Below the pieces are notes generated by a model that saw only the letters and a program-made list of their open reading frames with translations, ran no database searches and was not told the DNA's origin. A program made the translations under genes and the position numbers. A stretch of DNA of 64,000 nt from the NCBI GenBank assembly GCA_030998015.1, contig JARWMV010000046.1:1-64000 (forward strand), written 5' to 3'. Below, piece after piece: positions 42,167 to 54,488 of the stretch (position 1 is the first letter of the stretch; each line of letters opens with the position of its first letter). This DNA comes from Ceratorhiza oryzae-sativae. Lineage: Eukaryota > Basidiomycota > Agaricomycetes > Cantharellales > Ceratobasidiaceae.

Positions 42167-44347
42167 ATGGGCGTCAACCGGAAGGCTATCGTCTTTTGTT
42201 TCTTTGTCGCCTTTGGAGGCTTCCTCTTCGGCGTACGTAAACCGCTTTGCTTAATGCGCTTCTGCCAATACTCACTTTTGCATGTAGTACGACATTGGTG
42301 TTATTTCGGGATGTCTGATCATGCCCGACTTCATCGAACGCTTTGGCGAAATGGGCCCCGATGGCAACTATGTGCTTAGTGCTCACAGGCAAAGCATCAT
42401 CACGAGTTTACTTTCCGCTGGGTAAGTCGATCTTTCTGCCTTTGGGACCAAGACACTAATGGGCTTTCAGAACCTTCGTTGGTGCTCTTGGTCAAGCATT
42501 TTCGTCTGACCGATTCGGACGCCGCTGGTCTATTTTCATTTGGTGTGCGATCTTCACTGTTGGAGTCGCCATCCAAACCGGGACAGAGAGAAGCATTGCT
42601 CAAATCTCAGTCGGGTACGTCTCAAGTTGCCAAACTATATCCTTCACACCATAACACTTCTCCAGTCGTTTTATTGCCGGATTGGGAGTCGGCGCCATGT
42701 CCGCTATTGTGCCACTCTACAATGGAGAGACAGCTCCGAAAAAGATTCGTGGGGCGCTACTCGTGTTGTACCAGCTCCAAATCATCGCCGGGTAAGCCTT
42801 TGCCGTTGGGCCGTTTGGTTATTCTTATCACGAACTTGATTGGTAGTATCTTCTTGAGTTACATCCTCGATTTCGCCACCCACAAAGTTTCGGGCTCAGC
42901 ATCCTGGCGTGTTCCGGTTGGACTGCAGCTCCTCTGGGGACTGATTTTGTGCGGTGGAATCATGTTCTTGCCGGAAAGCCCGTATGTAGAGCCTCACTCC
43001 ACGGATAAACCGGGTGCTAATAAGTTCTTCAGTCGTTACCTGCTCGGCCAGGGCCGTGAGAAGGAGGCTCGCGAAGCAATTTCCGCTGTCAACGGCTATG
43101 CTCCGAACGATCCCTTCGTCGATGATATTGTGGAAGAGCTCGAAATTGGTATCCGCGAGGAAAACGAGGTATGGTGCAAGCCCCCAAAATGCTCCCACAT
43201 GGTGGAAATTCAATATTGTGAACACAGGGAGGCAAAGCGACCTGGGCAGAATGCTTCTCCACTCGCAACAAGCTCTGGATGCGCACCGGGAACGGAATGA
43301 TGCTTCAGTTTATCCAACAACTCAACGGCCAGAACTTCTACTGTAAGGACTCCAAGTATAGATGACGGATGATCATTTATGCGCTATCAACAGACTACTA
43401 CGGAGACACGTTCTTTAAGAGTGCTGGTACCGAACTTTCGCCCTACGTTATCCAAATCATTCTCGGAGCCGTATCCCTTGTTGGAACTGTCCCCGCGCTC
43501 TACCTCATCGAGACCTGGGGTCGCCGCCGCGTACGTCTCTCCAAAAGCTCTGTGTTACGTGGGTTCCTTACTTTTACTCTGATAGTCTCTTCTCCTTGGC
43601 GCGTTCCTCGAAGGAGCCTGCTCCATCATCGCGGGACTGGTTGGACACTTTACACTCGCACCGACAGGAACTCCCAAGGAACTCCTTACTGGGCGTAACA
43701 AGGCAGGAGGCGACACTCTCATTGCTTTTGCCGTGCTTCATGTTTTCTCGTTCTCCATGTTCTGGGGACCAGGTGAGTTGCTACCTGCTCATGTTCACCG
43801 CACATCAATTGTCTAATCGGCTACGAAGTTCCATGGGTGTACCTTGGCGAGTCCTTCCCGCTTCGCGTCCGATCCAAGTCAATTGCGCTCGGTAGTGCGA
43901 CCAACTGGATCTGGAACTTTTTGCTTTCCTTCTTTGCACCACGTATCGCCGAAAAGTGTGTCCATTCGCGTGCTCGTATTATCCGAACGCCCTAATCTTT
44001 GCGCCCGCTATAGGATTGGCCCCCTCATCCTGTTGATCTTCTTCGGCATGCTCACGTTTGGCTTTGCCTATGTATGGCTCTGTATCCCCGAGACCAAGGG
44101 CCTCAGTCTCGAAGAGGTTCGTCGTCAATAATTTGTCCAATCGGGTTCACTCGGCTAAACGGGCTCTCTTCTCCCATAGGTTGACGAGATGTACCGAGCC
44201 GGCATCAAGCCGTGGCGTTCGGTTGGATGGAAGCCTCATGAGAAGCATCTCACACACGCGCACCATGCACGGGACGCAAGTACCCCTGAGGAGAAGCCTA
44301 CCGATGTACATCATGAGAAAGGTATGCTTATGGAAGCTACACTTTAA
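42167..44347 (+). CDS. MFS monosaccharide transporter, twelve exons
   Basis: Exons: 42167-42232, 42288-42421, 42471-42614, 42666-42791, 42847-42981, 43033-43168, 43228-43342, 43394-43530, 43586-43772, 43829-43955, 44014-44116, 44180-44347. All phases fit and give 525 residues. Sugar-porter signatures: FGYDIGVISG in TM1, GRRW in loop 2-3, PESPRYLL at the end of TM6, QQLNGQNFYYY in TM7, ETWGRRR, PWVYLGESFPLRVRSKS, and PETKGLSLEEVDEM after TM12. It would import hexoses across the plasma membrane by proton symport or facilitation; the exact sugar cannot be told. A GTATGC after GAGAAAG (44320) could start a last intron giving a slightly different C-terminus. Confidence 0.93.
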
Positions 44348-45149
44348 GAATATGCGCTGATTGCTAGAGTAGTGACACGAACGTAACGCGATGGGAGCTG
44401 GGATTGTATATTTTGCTTGATTTCCGGGATGTGTGCTTGTACATGTATATATGCGCCAAAATATATCCTCTGGCTGCAACAAATGATTATTGAGGCGAAG
44501 GTGATAGAAGGAACGGTTGGCATTATCAATATAAACACTTGCCGTCCCCGATTGGTCCGGATGAGTTCAAGTTACATGGACATCATTTCAACCAGGATTT
44601 TCTTCTAGAATTAAACCGTCGTCACCTCTTCTCTTGGTCGTCAATGTACGCTTTGTATGGTGTTCATTTATCTCATCAGCTCGCGAATTTTCTGGATTTG
44701 TTGTAAACTGGGCTAATATTCCATAAACTTTGCCTAGGCTGTCACAGCCGGAAATACGTGGTAGTCTTCAGGAACCCCGTTCGTGTAAGTCTCCCACCGA
44801 CTAGTCCATTATAAATGGCGTGGCCGGCTTTTACGCAGCATTGCATCTCATTTGGCACTGTTGTTTGGTTGACCGAGGCGGCCTGAGATCCTGCAGACTT
44901 TGTCAATCGAAGCTACAGGCTGAGCTTGGACCTTCCCTCGGTGACTAGGCAACGCGCATGCCATTGAGACCGAGCATCCAGCGAGAATTGACCCTGGATA
45001 CCTATCTGGGAAGCTGAGATTGATCAGGCTGGAGGAGTATTTGGGATCTTGGGGCATGTGCTTGCTCAGCCTACCACTTGGCATCCCTATAAGAAGATCT
45101 GGGTAGACTGAAGCTAACGCTCTTTCTCACTCGTGAAGCCCTCGCCACG
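44348..45149. other. Intergenic region
   Basis: Transporter 3' flank and promoter of the next gene; nothing recognised. Confidence 0.4.
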
Positions 45150-46348
45150 ATGCTTCTCACTGCGTTCTGTTTATCCGTGGGATCAATCGTTGCGCCACTC
45201 GCGACAGCCTTAATGTTGCTTGTCGCCTCTGATTCCAAGAGCATGACAGCTGTTTCGTTTACTCCGCCTTCATCTTCCAGCCGGGCGTCGTTGTCTGTCC
45301 TAAGTAGTATATCAATTGCGAGTAACGGGCCACTGGTGTCCGATTCTGCCTCGCCAGATATTGTCATACATGGTGGTACAGGCTACCGTGTGGACGTGAG
45401 GCAGGATAACGTAACTTTGTCGTTGGAAATTGATCGCCCGTTTGGAGGATGTTTGCTGGACATGTATGATGGGCAGCGGCTGTGGTTGGGTCAAGTGAGT
45501 CGGGCTATGGCGGCTGACGAAGTAAAAATTGATTTGCTCTAGGATGAAATGCGATGGCTGAAAAGCTCATTGCCTAGTTCTACGCATCAAGTTCAGGAAC
45601 CTACCTATGCGCGCAATCTTCAACAACCTATAGTGGACAGCGCAGCGCTCGGGCATTTTTGTCCTGAACGAGTAGGTTTGAGTGCCGTATTCAGGGACTT
45701 AAGTTGATGACATTTCTGTAGCTATTAGAGCACAACCTTGGTGTATTCATCCTTGATTCAGGTTTTGCTTGGAATTTATCCAAGGGTGTTGGGAGGAAAT
45801 GGGTATTAAATAAAAAAGTCGACCTCGCAGGGGCAGACTATGTAACCGGAGTGAGTGCATTGACTTATGGTGAGTTATAAAGCGTGCTGGTAACTGAGTC
45901 TACAAATTTACTAAATAGAATCGTAGGTCAATTCTTGTATCTTCTCAACTCCAACAGTGGGGTCTTGACGAGACATTTCCTTAGCGATCCAGCGGTATTA
46001 GCTCAAGAAATCACGGCTGGCGCGCCAAATTCATACATTTACAGTTCACTAATTCTTTGCTCTGGGACTCCGGATTTCCCTTCACCTCATATCTATGCAG
46101 CCCTCGGGAATACACTATTCATCATTGCGCTTCCGAGTGATCCGTTCGACGGGGCTCATGCTGTAACAAGCATAACGACCAGTCTTGAGGTTATTAAAAC
46201 TATGATGCTGGCCGGACCTGAAGGAAGGTATTTGGTTCTTAGTGGAAGTGGAGGGATTAGAGTATATGAGCGGGTAAGCGGGGGAGCTTCGGTTGTGGAG
46301 ATTGCAACACTCCTAATGGAGACAGCAGATTGGTTGATCCTGTTTTGA
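45150..46348 (+). CDS. Unknown protein with N-terminal hydrophobic segment, four exons
   Basis: Exons 45150-45494, 45543-45671, 45722-45869, 45927-46348; phases consistent, 347 residues. Residues 1-28 (MLLTAFCLSVGSIVAPLATA and on) are hydrophobic: signal peptide or membrane anchor. A Ser-rich stretch follows, then globular sequence with beta-like pattern (IVIHGGTGYRVDV, GGCLLDMYDGQRLWLGQ) and an Ala/Leu-rich C-terminal half. No family recognised. The fourth intron border was chosen at CGTAG because the nearer ATAG gives a stop. Confidence 0.6.
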
Positions 46349-46827
46349 TTATTAACATAAGTAAATAAAATCGTACGTCATATGGAAGTTGATATTGAGG
46401 TGGCAGATTCAAGTAAATGCGGGCACTAGCACATGCGATTATACCCTTGATCCACTCGATTGAGTCGATTCAACTTCTCCACAATTTGACTATCAATAGT
46501 CAAAAACAGATTCACGGATAACAGTCTCGGAAGAGGCTTATCTGCATGCGCTCGCTGTATTGAACGTTTTCTCACGCAGGGAGGTAATTCGTGGCTAAGA
46601 TACAAATCATACTTAGCTCAACTACGAAGGTAGAGAACTGGTGTATATACTGTACCTAAGATACAAATCGTACTACAGAGTACAGTGTGAATAGAATACA
46701 TGAGAAAAGAAAGAAAATACGATACCTTAGCTCAACTACGAAGGTAGAGAACTAAGGAAGAAGAAAGGGGGTTCCCGCGAACTCGTGCATGATATCAGAG
46801 AGGGGGGATACGAAACAGAAACAAATA
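46349..46827. other. Intergenic region with a 27-bp direct repeat
   Basis: The block beginning TTAGCTCAACTACGAAGG occurs twice, starting at about 46613 and 46727. No gene recognised. The Tc1-like element was inserted at TA 46826-46827. Confidence 0.5.
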
Positions 46828-48415
46828 CACTGCCATCCAAAATGATTGACCCACGTGACGAAAAAGTGACATTTCGCTGCTGCGTCTCTAACGATTGCGA
46901 TTCGTGTACATACATTAGTGCGAATGCGATCTATACTACTGCAGAGTACAAGCGCAAAAATAAATAGAAAAATTGATAAGCAGAGTGTGGAGAAATAAAA
47001 GAAGTAAGTCCGGCGCTGGGTCAATCATTTTGGATCATGTAAGCAAACAAGACTTCACCCCTGCGAGGCACGGCAGAAACACTCACCTGGCATGAGTTGT
47101 TCTAATACCTAGTGTTACCTCCCTTTGCCTTTACAACTGCCGCTACTCGGTGGGGCATTGACCTATAGAGTTTCTGGATGTAGCTCTTGGGTATCTTCTT
47201 CCACTCCCTCTTCAGCGCCTCGGCCATTTCAGTACGATTTGTGGGAAGCGGTGATGTAGCACGAACAGCGGCATCAAGGTATGCCCATACGTGCTCAATT
47301 GGGTTCATATCCGGGCTGCTAGCGGGCCAGGGAAGAACTTTGACATGACGATCAAGCAGCCATTTCTTGGTCAACCGAGCAGTGTGCTTCGGATCGTTGT
47401 CGTGCTGGAAGATAATGGAAGACGGGCGAGTGCGGCATTTGATCAGGGGGCGAAGGAACTTGGTAGACAGTATTTCAGTGTATTTGATTGCAGTCAGCAT
47501 ACCATCAATAACGTGCAGTTGCCCGACGCCATCAGCAGTTATGTACCCCCAGACCATAACATGGCCACCACCATGTTTGACCACTGGTTTCACGTGCTCT
47601 GGCTTTGCCAGAGCTCCAACCTTCTTGTAGTATATATCTGGGCCTCCGGCGCCAAAAACAAAGAATTTTGACTCGTCGGAAAATATCACCCTAGCCCAAT
47701 CTACTTCGTCCCATGTTAAATGGTCGCGTCCCCACCACAAGCGGCGCCGGCGCTTTTTCCGATCAAGTAGCGGCCGTCAGCGTCGGCAATAAACGCGAAA
47801 TCCCAGCTCTATCAGCCGCCGTCTCACTGTATTGATGCTAAGATTGGGGAAAAAGTCACATTGCAGCTCAGCAGCTGTTTTGACAACACCCCGAGAGATT
47901 AACAGTGCAGCCCAATGACCTGCCGATTCATGCATTTTACGTGGCCGACCAGTAGAATGCCCAGGAGTAAATATATCATCACCACGAAGGTAACTAGACC
48001 AGATACGCCCGACAGTTCTGTAGCCTATGGGTGCCAACCTACTAGCTACGTCTCGGTTGGAAAGACCCTTTTGTTTGAGATGAACAATATATGCGCGTTT
48101 CGAGGGAGATATAGTGGCCACCATGAAGCAAAAAAACTTGAGGAATATGAGAGAATAAGTTCACTGGGGGTCGAGGAGAGAAGTAGAGGTCGGCTTTTGC
48201 TTACATGATCCAAAATGATTGACCCAGCGCCGGACTTACTTCTTTTATTTCTCCACACTCTGCTTATCAATTTTTCTATTTATTTTTGCGCTTGTACTCT
48301 GCAGTAGTATAGATCGCATTCGCACTAATGTATGTACACGAATCGCAATCGTTAGAGACGCAGCAGCGAAATGTCACTTTTTCGTCACGTGGGTCAATCA
48401 TTTTGGATGGCAGTG
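46828..48415 (-). mobile_element. Tc1/mariner element (1588 bp) with 220-bp terminal inverted repeats
   Basis: Inverted repeats 46828-47047 and 48196-48415, identical or nearly so, start CACTGCCATCC and are flanked by TA (46826-46827, 48416-48417), the standard Tc1/mariner target duplication. Each repeat is itself bounded by the 18-base word ATCCAAAATGATTGACCC and its reverse complement, so the element has four copies (46835-46852, 47018-47035, 48208-48225, 48391-48408). The near-identity of the repeats implies recent insertion. Confidence 0.95.
47102..48124 (-). pseudogene. Tc1-like transposase with one in-frame TGA
   Basis: ATG at 48124; 340 residues to 47102 in one frame, broken by a TGA at 47777-47779 in the linker after the DNA-binding domain. 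Helix-turn-helix paired-like domain: SKRAYIVHLKQKGLSNRDVA and NTVRRRLIELGF. Catalytic triad: SDESKF, HDNDPKHTA and SPDMNPIEHVW, fitting DD34E. A C-terminal SMPHRVAAVVKAKGGNTRY ends the protein. The stop sits in CGC-TGA-CGG, which a CGA to TGA transition explains. Otherwise intact. Confidence 0.93.
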
Positions 48416-48649
48416 TATGCGCATACATACACGCATATGATTGTAAATTCAACACGTTTCCCCTGCGAGGGCTTTATAGATGAATTACGGGAGGCTCTAT
48501 CATGTGTGTACATCAGCGAAAGGATGCGGAAACTGCAGCTCCATGAAATGATCTGCCAGAATCCCGAATCGATTGCAAGCGATTACAATCCTGCTACAAG
48601 CTACCGTAATCACCTTGTGAGGGTATTACAAGCTCTAATTACCGCTTGA
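48416..48649 (+). CDS. Possible 3' exon of a gene cut off by the Tc1-like insertion
   Basis: A frame ending at 48649 encodes about 65 residues outside the transposon (CEGFIDELREALSCVYISERMRKL...), with a plausible acceptor at CGAG 48469. I could not find its upstream exons left of the transposon. Unrecognised; could be chance. Confidence 0.25.
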   Translation, partial: YAHTYTHMIVNSTRFPCEGFIDELREALSCVYISERMRKLQLHEMICQNPESIASDYNPATSYRNHLVRVLQALITA

Positions 48650-49954
48650 GGAATTCAGCAGATCATTCCATGGGATTGTAGCCTTTGGTCCCTTTTACCT
48701 ATGTAGATGTATATACGTTACCAGCTGGATTCGATTGTCAGGTACAACCAGGATCCCATACACGAGTTTTGGAAGTCACGACGTAGTTTAGCGCATGTAG
48801 TCATGTGATTCGTATCATTGTATTTACATATCGCAGCAGCAAACTTTACCAAGAGAGTTTTCACCTAACCACCATGTAGCCTGCCCGCTACCTCGACCTT
48901 GGCAACGAGAACTACAGCGCTCGGGTCCGAAGCAAACCAGGGAGTTGGAGAAACGAATAAAACACATAGGGGGATAAGTTGGAGCTCGATGAGTGAGCTG
49001 ACTCCATGTTTTTAATCCCAGAAAGGCTTTTGATCATTTCTATGTATATAACCTTCGGAATTGTGACAGTTAGAAAAAGATCAGCAGGAAAAGGCCACTC
49101 GTTGACTAAGGTTCAACGGAAACACTGGAATCCTCGACCGTGTTGAAATGAAAACCCAGATAGAGTAAGTTTGCAAGCACTCGTGGACCTTCAACCCGAT
49201 CGGATGTTACGACCAGCCACACGGCCGTGACACCGAACCGCCCGGCGCTTAGCCACCTCCACCTCGTACACCCGCGCTCTCGCTCGTTCCGCTCTGCCCT
49301 CTGCCCTCTTGCCTATCTACCGGTCCGACACCACTCCCGAGTATCGTACGAGGTCCCGCACACATGTCGCATTCGCCCCTGGCGGATGTATGCGCGACTC
49401 CGACGACTACGCGGCTCGCCCCGCTTCATTCTCGTCGACCATTGGCTCTCGGCTTATCTTCCATGTTTCTTTCACCATTTACAGTTCTCTTTTATTGTTC
49501 CTGACGTTCCTTTTCGTGTTTTCACTCCGCTGGTCCACGCTCGCTTGTACATTTATGGCCCGACTATTTGATACACTATTTGTCTTACGGTCTATCTTAT
49601 ATAGTCGCCTTATGCGACGCTGTGTATCTCCATCGTATTCAACGCCAGTTATTTCTCATCTATTCGTCTGCCCGTCTCAGGCCTTGCCCGCCGTCCATCC
49701 GACTGTCCGCGCCGTCTCAATCCCTCTCAACATCACCAAGTCCCTCGCCGCTTATCGCCTACCGACCCGAGTCTAACATCGGACTTCGTAACCGCAGTAT
49801 TCCAGGTGCTTCAGCGCTATCGTTCTCCCTTCCGCATGCCCGTGTCTAAGTAACAAATATGGCGCATACACAAGACATAGATAGGGATGCTGTTTTTTGC
49901 TTCGTTGACTAGTGCTAGGGAAATCATAGTAACACCGAGCGTCAACGAGGAATA
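48650..49954. other. Intergenic, CT-rich in 49210-49850
   Basis: 49210-49850 is pyrimidine-rich with overlapping open frames lacking good start codons (one at 49309-49776 encodes hydrophobic stretches). More likely a promoter/leader of a downstream gene than coding. Confidence 0.3.
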
Positions 49955-50362
49955 ATGGCGATGAACTGCATTATTCGCATTGGAAGTCTGTTCACAGCGT
50001 CCGGTCGGATTGAACGCCAACGAACGTTCTCAAACCCATTCTATCTGAGTTTTCATTTCGACACGTTCGACGAATTCAGTTTGTCTGTTGAACCTCTGTC
50101 AACGGGTGGTCGTTTCCCTGCTGAGCTTTTTTTAACTGTCACATTTCCGAACGATATATCCATAGAACTATTCAAAAAAAATTTGGGATTAAAAGCATGG
50201 ATTAAGCTCTCTCAGGCTTCAATTTATTCTCCTGTGTGTGCTTTTCGCTTTCCGAGCTCCCTAGGTTCGCTTCTGACTCGAGCGCTTGAAATCCCGATCA
50301 GGAGGCACTGTTGCAAAGAGCTATTTTCTATCGCAGGTAATCTAAATCACAACCAGCGATGA
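49955..50362 (+). CDS. Hypothetical protein
   Basis: ATG at 49955; about 127 residues to a possible donor GTAATC at 50337, or 135 to the stop at 50362. No domain recognised. The sequence after it (to about 50830) has leucine-rich, broken frames in the same direction, for instance 50595-50834, which may be decayed exons of the same gene. Confidence 0.35.
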   Translation: MAMNCIIRIGSLFTASGRIERQRTFSNPFYLSFHFDTFDEFSLSVEPLSTGGRFPAELFLTVTFPNDISIELFKKNLGLKAWIKLSQASIYSPVCAFRFPSSLGSLLTRALEIPIRRHCCKELFSIAGNLNHNQR

Positions 50363-51011
50363 CCACGGAAGCGGACTACTCTGCAGATTGGGAATGTCCA
50401 AATCTTTTGGACAATTCCATTTAAAATAGACGTTTTGTCCACTTTTAGATTTTAGGTGGCCTTTGGACTGTGGCATATTCAACAAAATCTTTACTAGTCT
50501 GGAATTCATGTTGTTGGGATTGTCCCTATCCCAACAAACGCATTTAGAAAATGGCCAAAACACCCAAATTTAAATATCTTGCGTCACAATATAGATGCTT
50601 TGCCGACATAAACTGGCCCTAACATCCACTTTCAGCATCCGAAAAATTTGGAAGCTCTGCTTGTGTAGAGCTAAAAGACCTGACCCATCTGGTAATCCAA
50701 GTCTCATATTGGCAGCTCCCAGTGGAGTAGCGTGTACATCGTTAACGAGTGTAAGGGGATTTAGATTAAACAAGAGTAACGAAGTGTCCTTTGTGAACGA
50801 GAGTGGGCAACATAAGCATTGCCCTCAATCGTGATGGGTGAGTACATTTGCGGAGCTCTGGCTAAATTACTGCGGTTCTGGATGACCCCCATATGCTGAG
50901 GGAGCTGTATAAATATGATGAGTACAGTCGGCTTCTTTACGACGTTCAGAAAACTCACCGTCTGGAGGCGAAAGCGCTTCGTTCTGAGGAGCTAATTAGC
51001 CATTAATATAT
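50363..51011. other. Possible decayed coding sequence
   Basis: Short plus-strand frames interrupted by stops; nothing recognised with confidence. Confidence 0.25.
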
Positions 51012-52617
51012 TTAAAGTTGATCGTAGATACGTACAAGATTGCCATACGAGCTGTTACGCTGAGAGCCAGAAGTCGAGGTAGGCTTGCTTTCACCATCGC
51101 CTGGGTGAAGTCGCATTTTTGAATGGATGGGACTCCCGCCCTTTACCTCCTGCTGTAGTTTATCAACCGGCTCACGCGAAAACCTCTTTCTCCTTTGCCA
51201 ATACAGCAAAGCGATAAATAGAGCCAAAAGAGTTGCCCCTCCAATTGCCCCTCCGGCGATGACCGCAGCCGGAATTGAACGCGACCTCGAAGGGACTGGC
51301 GGAGCGGGCAAAGGCAATGATGTGTTTGCCGAGCTAAATTCTAATTTGTTATCCATTGTTAACCAGCTTCGATGAAGTTTAGGCTCACCTAGGCAAATAC
51401 ATGAAAAAGTCGAGGCATGCAAAACTCATATCAGCCCCGGCATGAGTAAGAGTAACGGTATGAGGTTCTGGTGTTAAGGCTGTGGTACTCCAGACTAAAT
51501 TCTGGCTGACCTGATGTTTTAAGTCATTCACCCTCGTAAAGCTCCAAGCCAGCAATGATACATACAATAGCCGCCCCTATGTTGCTAGGACCCACGGTTT
51601 TCACCTCCTTTCCATCAATGGCAATTTTGATGTGAGCGTTATTGGAGGTGTCATCAGCGAAATACCAAAGTGCGGTGCCGTTGAACTTGAAAGTGGCCGT
51701 GCTACCACGGTTCCAGGTGCAGTGCTCCGTGTGGTTGAAGTATTCTACGAGAGTGGTACCTTCGATGCCCAGTGGATCCGTAAAGGGGCGCTAATATTGT
51801 ATCTGTGTAAGCGGGAGGTTTTGTGTCTGTGGCATACAGCTCTTACTATACTCTCCCATCCATCTCCAGTGTAGACTATTTCGCTGCTCTGATCATCCAC
51901 CAGCACGGCCTCTTGAGGTATGGTGGAAGCGCCCCTGCAATCCAAATTAGCTATGAAATGCAATCAATTGATGAATGTTCACATACGGCCCCAAGGTTCG
52001 CGGAGTAATCTCAGTATTATTCCAAGGAACTATTCTAGAACAATTTTAGGTGTGAATTACAAAGAAACAAGATGTGCGATGGACAAACTTACCCGAAGGA
52101 ATCCAGGCCGACCGTTCCATTCTTATTGCTGGGGTTGTATAGCATCACAGTGTGATCGCCCTCGCCCAACCAGTCAAATGTTCATATAGGCTGTTGGTAT
52201 AGCACACTAGTCTGATTGTTCGTCCAGGTGACATTTTCATACTTTCCACCATCCAATGAGATCAGCACCATACCAAAACCTGGATTTTGGTCCGCATAGT
52301 AGGTGATTGAGCTACCTATGGATTGCATATGTCTTTGAACAGTTGCGAAGACAAAAACCAATAGACTCACCCTGGAATGCGAACCATAACTGAGAGCCAG
52401 CAACCTGGCTTTGGGTGTACGTCCGATTATATCTCCGATTCATATCACCGGCAGCGACATTCGTCCATTCTGACTGACTGTATTGAATACCAGCTCGGTT
52501 GGCAGGGCTGTAGACGTTCGAATCGTCGACTCGAATGGCGTCTGACTGTTGTCCGGTCGCCAGCAGCGAATAGTAAAGCAGAAAGAATGTGAGAAGTTGA
52601 AAAGGGGGCGGGGTCAT
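51012..52617 (-). pseudogene. Single-pass membrane protein gene, six exons, one in-frame TGA
   Basis: Exons (minus): 52371-52617, 52093-52315, 51847-51934, 51566-51790, 51389-51510, 51012-51333; phases consistent, 408 codons. Signal peptide at residues 1-22 (LLTFFLLYYSLLATG). Repeated extracellular beta-sandwich-like pattern: ITYYADQNPGFGMVLISLDGG and, further on, TATFKFNGTALWYFADDTSNN, with GEGDHTVMLYN and PEPHTVTLTHAG ends. A Ser/Pro stalk, one transmembrane helix (AVIAGGAIGGATLLALFIALLYW) with a basic RRKR stop-transfer, and a short cytoplasmic tail follow. A TGA at 52182-52184 interrupts exon 2. The layout is common in Agaricomycete cell-surface proteins of unknown role. Confidence 0.7.
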
Positions 52618-53870
52618 GTTAGGGAATGTGAGGGCGCAAACAGGCAGAGGTTGTCAGAACACTGGCGCATCCACCTCCCAAAGAATGCCTCGTTTTATAC
52701 TCGACCGAGCCAACAGATGCTAATCCTCAATAGGAACAAAAAGCTTCATTCCCACATATCCCCGTCTTTGCTGCCCAAACAAGTAAACTCACAGGCGAGA
52801 GGGACTTCCAAGGCGAGCTGTACCTGGCATCCGCTGTGCTAAAAATAAAAACCAGGCATTTCGAGACACTTAGACGCTTGTTCTGACTCAGAATTCAACA
52901 GATAACCGGCATATTGGCATCCCCGATTGCTTGCCTGAACACTGTGTATTGTGAATGCTAGGCACAGGACGTTATCAAGCCCCGACTAGATGGCGCGCCA
53001 AGAAATTCGTATATACGACGCCATAGTTGACCAGAATAAGTCTGGTCTATTGCAAGTGTTTCTTGGACCAAGAGTTAAAGGGCATTGCAGGGGACGAATC
53101 GGCCTGCGAATGCTGCTAATCGCAACAGCTAGAACGGGGCTCAACCATTCCGAAGTGTAATCCCAAGGAATGTGCGATAAGCTATCTGTGTAATAAATCC
53201 AGTCGTTGATATAGTCGGAGTCAAGCCCCAGACTTTCGCAGAGCTGACATTTGTAATTTGCCTTGGTCTGTCCACCACCCCGAGATAAGCACCGCCATTG
53301 AATGAGCGCCGCGTTTTTCGGAACAAGTTCGCGATGTATCAGGCCCAAATAGTAGCACTTTTGCAAACATATCTCGAGTAGCGACTATACACATCCCCCT
53401 CTTATGGAGGGACGTCAAGCCACTAGATGGGTATCATCATTCCTTTCTTTGTGCCCATGATTTGTAGCCACTGGGGCACCCGGCCATCGTAAAGCTTTTG
53501 GGCACCTCCTTGTCGATTGACTGAGTCGCACAGGCACTCATGTCGCACGTGGGCACCCAAACGCGATGAGGCAGAATTCTAGATTGGCCCAATGGTTTAC
53601 GAAAGTCATTATTGGACGACCATGTGGGCAATGAGTGGGTCATGGGAGAAGGGAGACCTAACTTGTAGCCAAAGGATCAAAAACCGTTCTCTACCATTGG
53701 GTAGGTCTCATATCACGTGCACTTGCGGCAGTCAAGACACTGGAGCGCAAACGACATATGCACCTCGATGCTGTGCAATGCGGTCGCCAGGCGCGTGTAC
53801 TGATCTTTCCTTCCTCCTTAAGCTCTGGGGCCGTCTATATTTCCAAGCCTAATCTTCCAACGACTCCGAT
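52618..53870. other. Intergenic region
   Basis: A minus-strand frame at 52986-53366 is open, but its composition is not convincing. No feature supported. Confidence 0.3.
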
Positions 53871-54488
53871 ATGACCGGTGTGCTTGCTGCAACACCCCCC
53901 GCATCGCTCCGCCGTCGCATAGTCCAGGGTGGCTCTCGCTTACTCACAAAGGAAGCAGCGAACCTGGTGAATATTCCAGCCACCGCAAACCTATCTCGTG
54001 CACTTTGACAGTGGGTGGATTCGCTCAAGGTAAGCAAGTTTATATCAATGTAGTCCTGGGCTGAGTGGGGAACGCAGCCTCGAATCCTGCAGGCTCCTGC
54101 GGCCAACAGTCACGATGCTGAACAACAAGCGAGTGGCGCTGAAAAATACGCTCGGATTACAAACGAAATCGCGATGAGGCTTGGCGAGATAGGCTCTGAG
54201 GGATTGAATGAATCTGCTGAATACATTATCCTGCTCATGGGAGAGTTCAACGAGCGAGACCAGGAGCCTCTAGCCTCAATCTCGGGTTGTACTGATCGTC
54301 GCAAACAGAGTTTTCTCTTTGAAGCGGATCGTGAACTTCAGATTTTACGAGACCAGTCGCGGGCGGTAAAGTTTGCATACCAAGACGAAATCAAGCGTCA
54401 GCTCGAGAATCGAAAGGAAGATAGGCTGAACCGGATAATCATGTTTTGTGCAAGTCTCCACACGATTCACTTCCTTGGAATTTACTAA
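53871..54488 (+). pseudogene. Hypothetical helical protein, two or more exons, one in-frame TGA
   Basis: Exons 53871-54029 and 54078 onward, phase 0. The frame runs to 54488 but may splice earlier. Basic N-terminus (LRRRIVQGGSR), then Gln/Ala-rich, then long charged helical stretches (LFEADRELQILRDQSRAV, EIKRQLENRKEDRLNR) that look like coiled coil. A TGA at 54006-54008 sits in exon 1 in the context RAL-stop-QW. No family recognised. Further exons may lie to about 54660. Confidence 0.4.

Noticed and set aside
46613..46760. 27-bp direct repeat with a TAGCTCA...GGTAGAGA look, reminiscent of a tRNA D-arm
   Set aside because: No acceptor stem, anticodon loop or T-arm can be built around either copy; it is a plain direct repeat.
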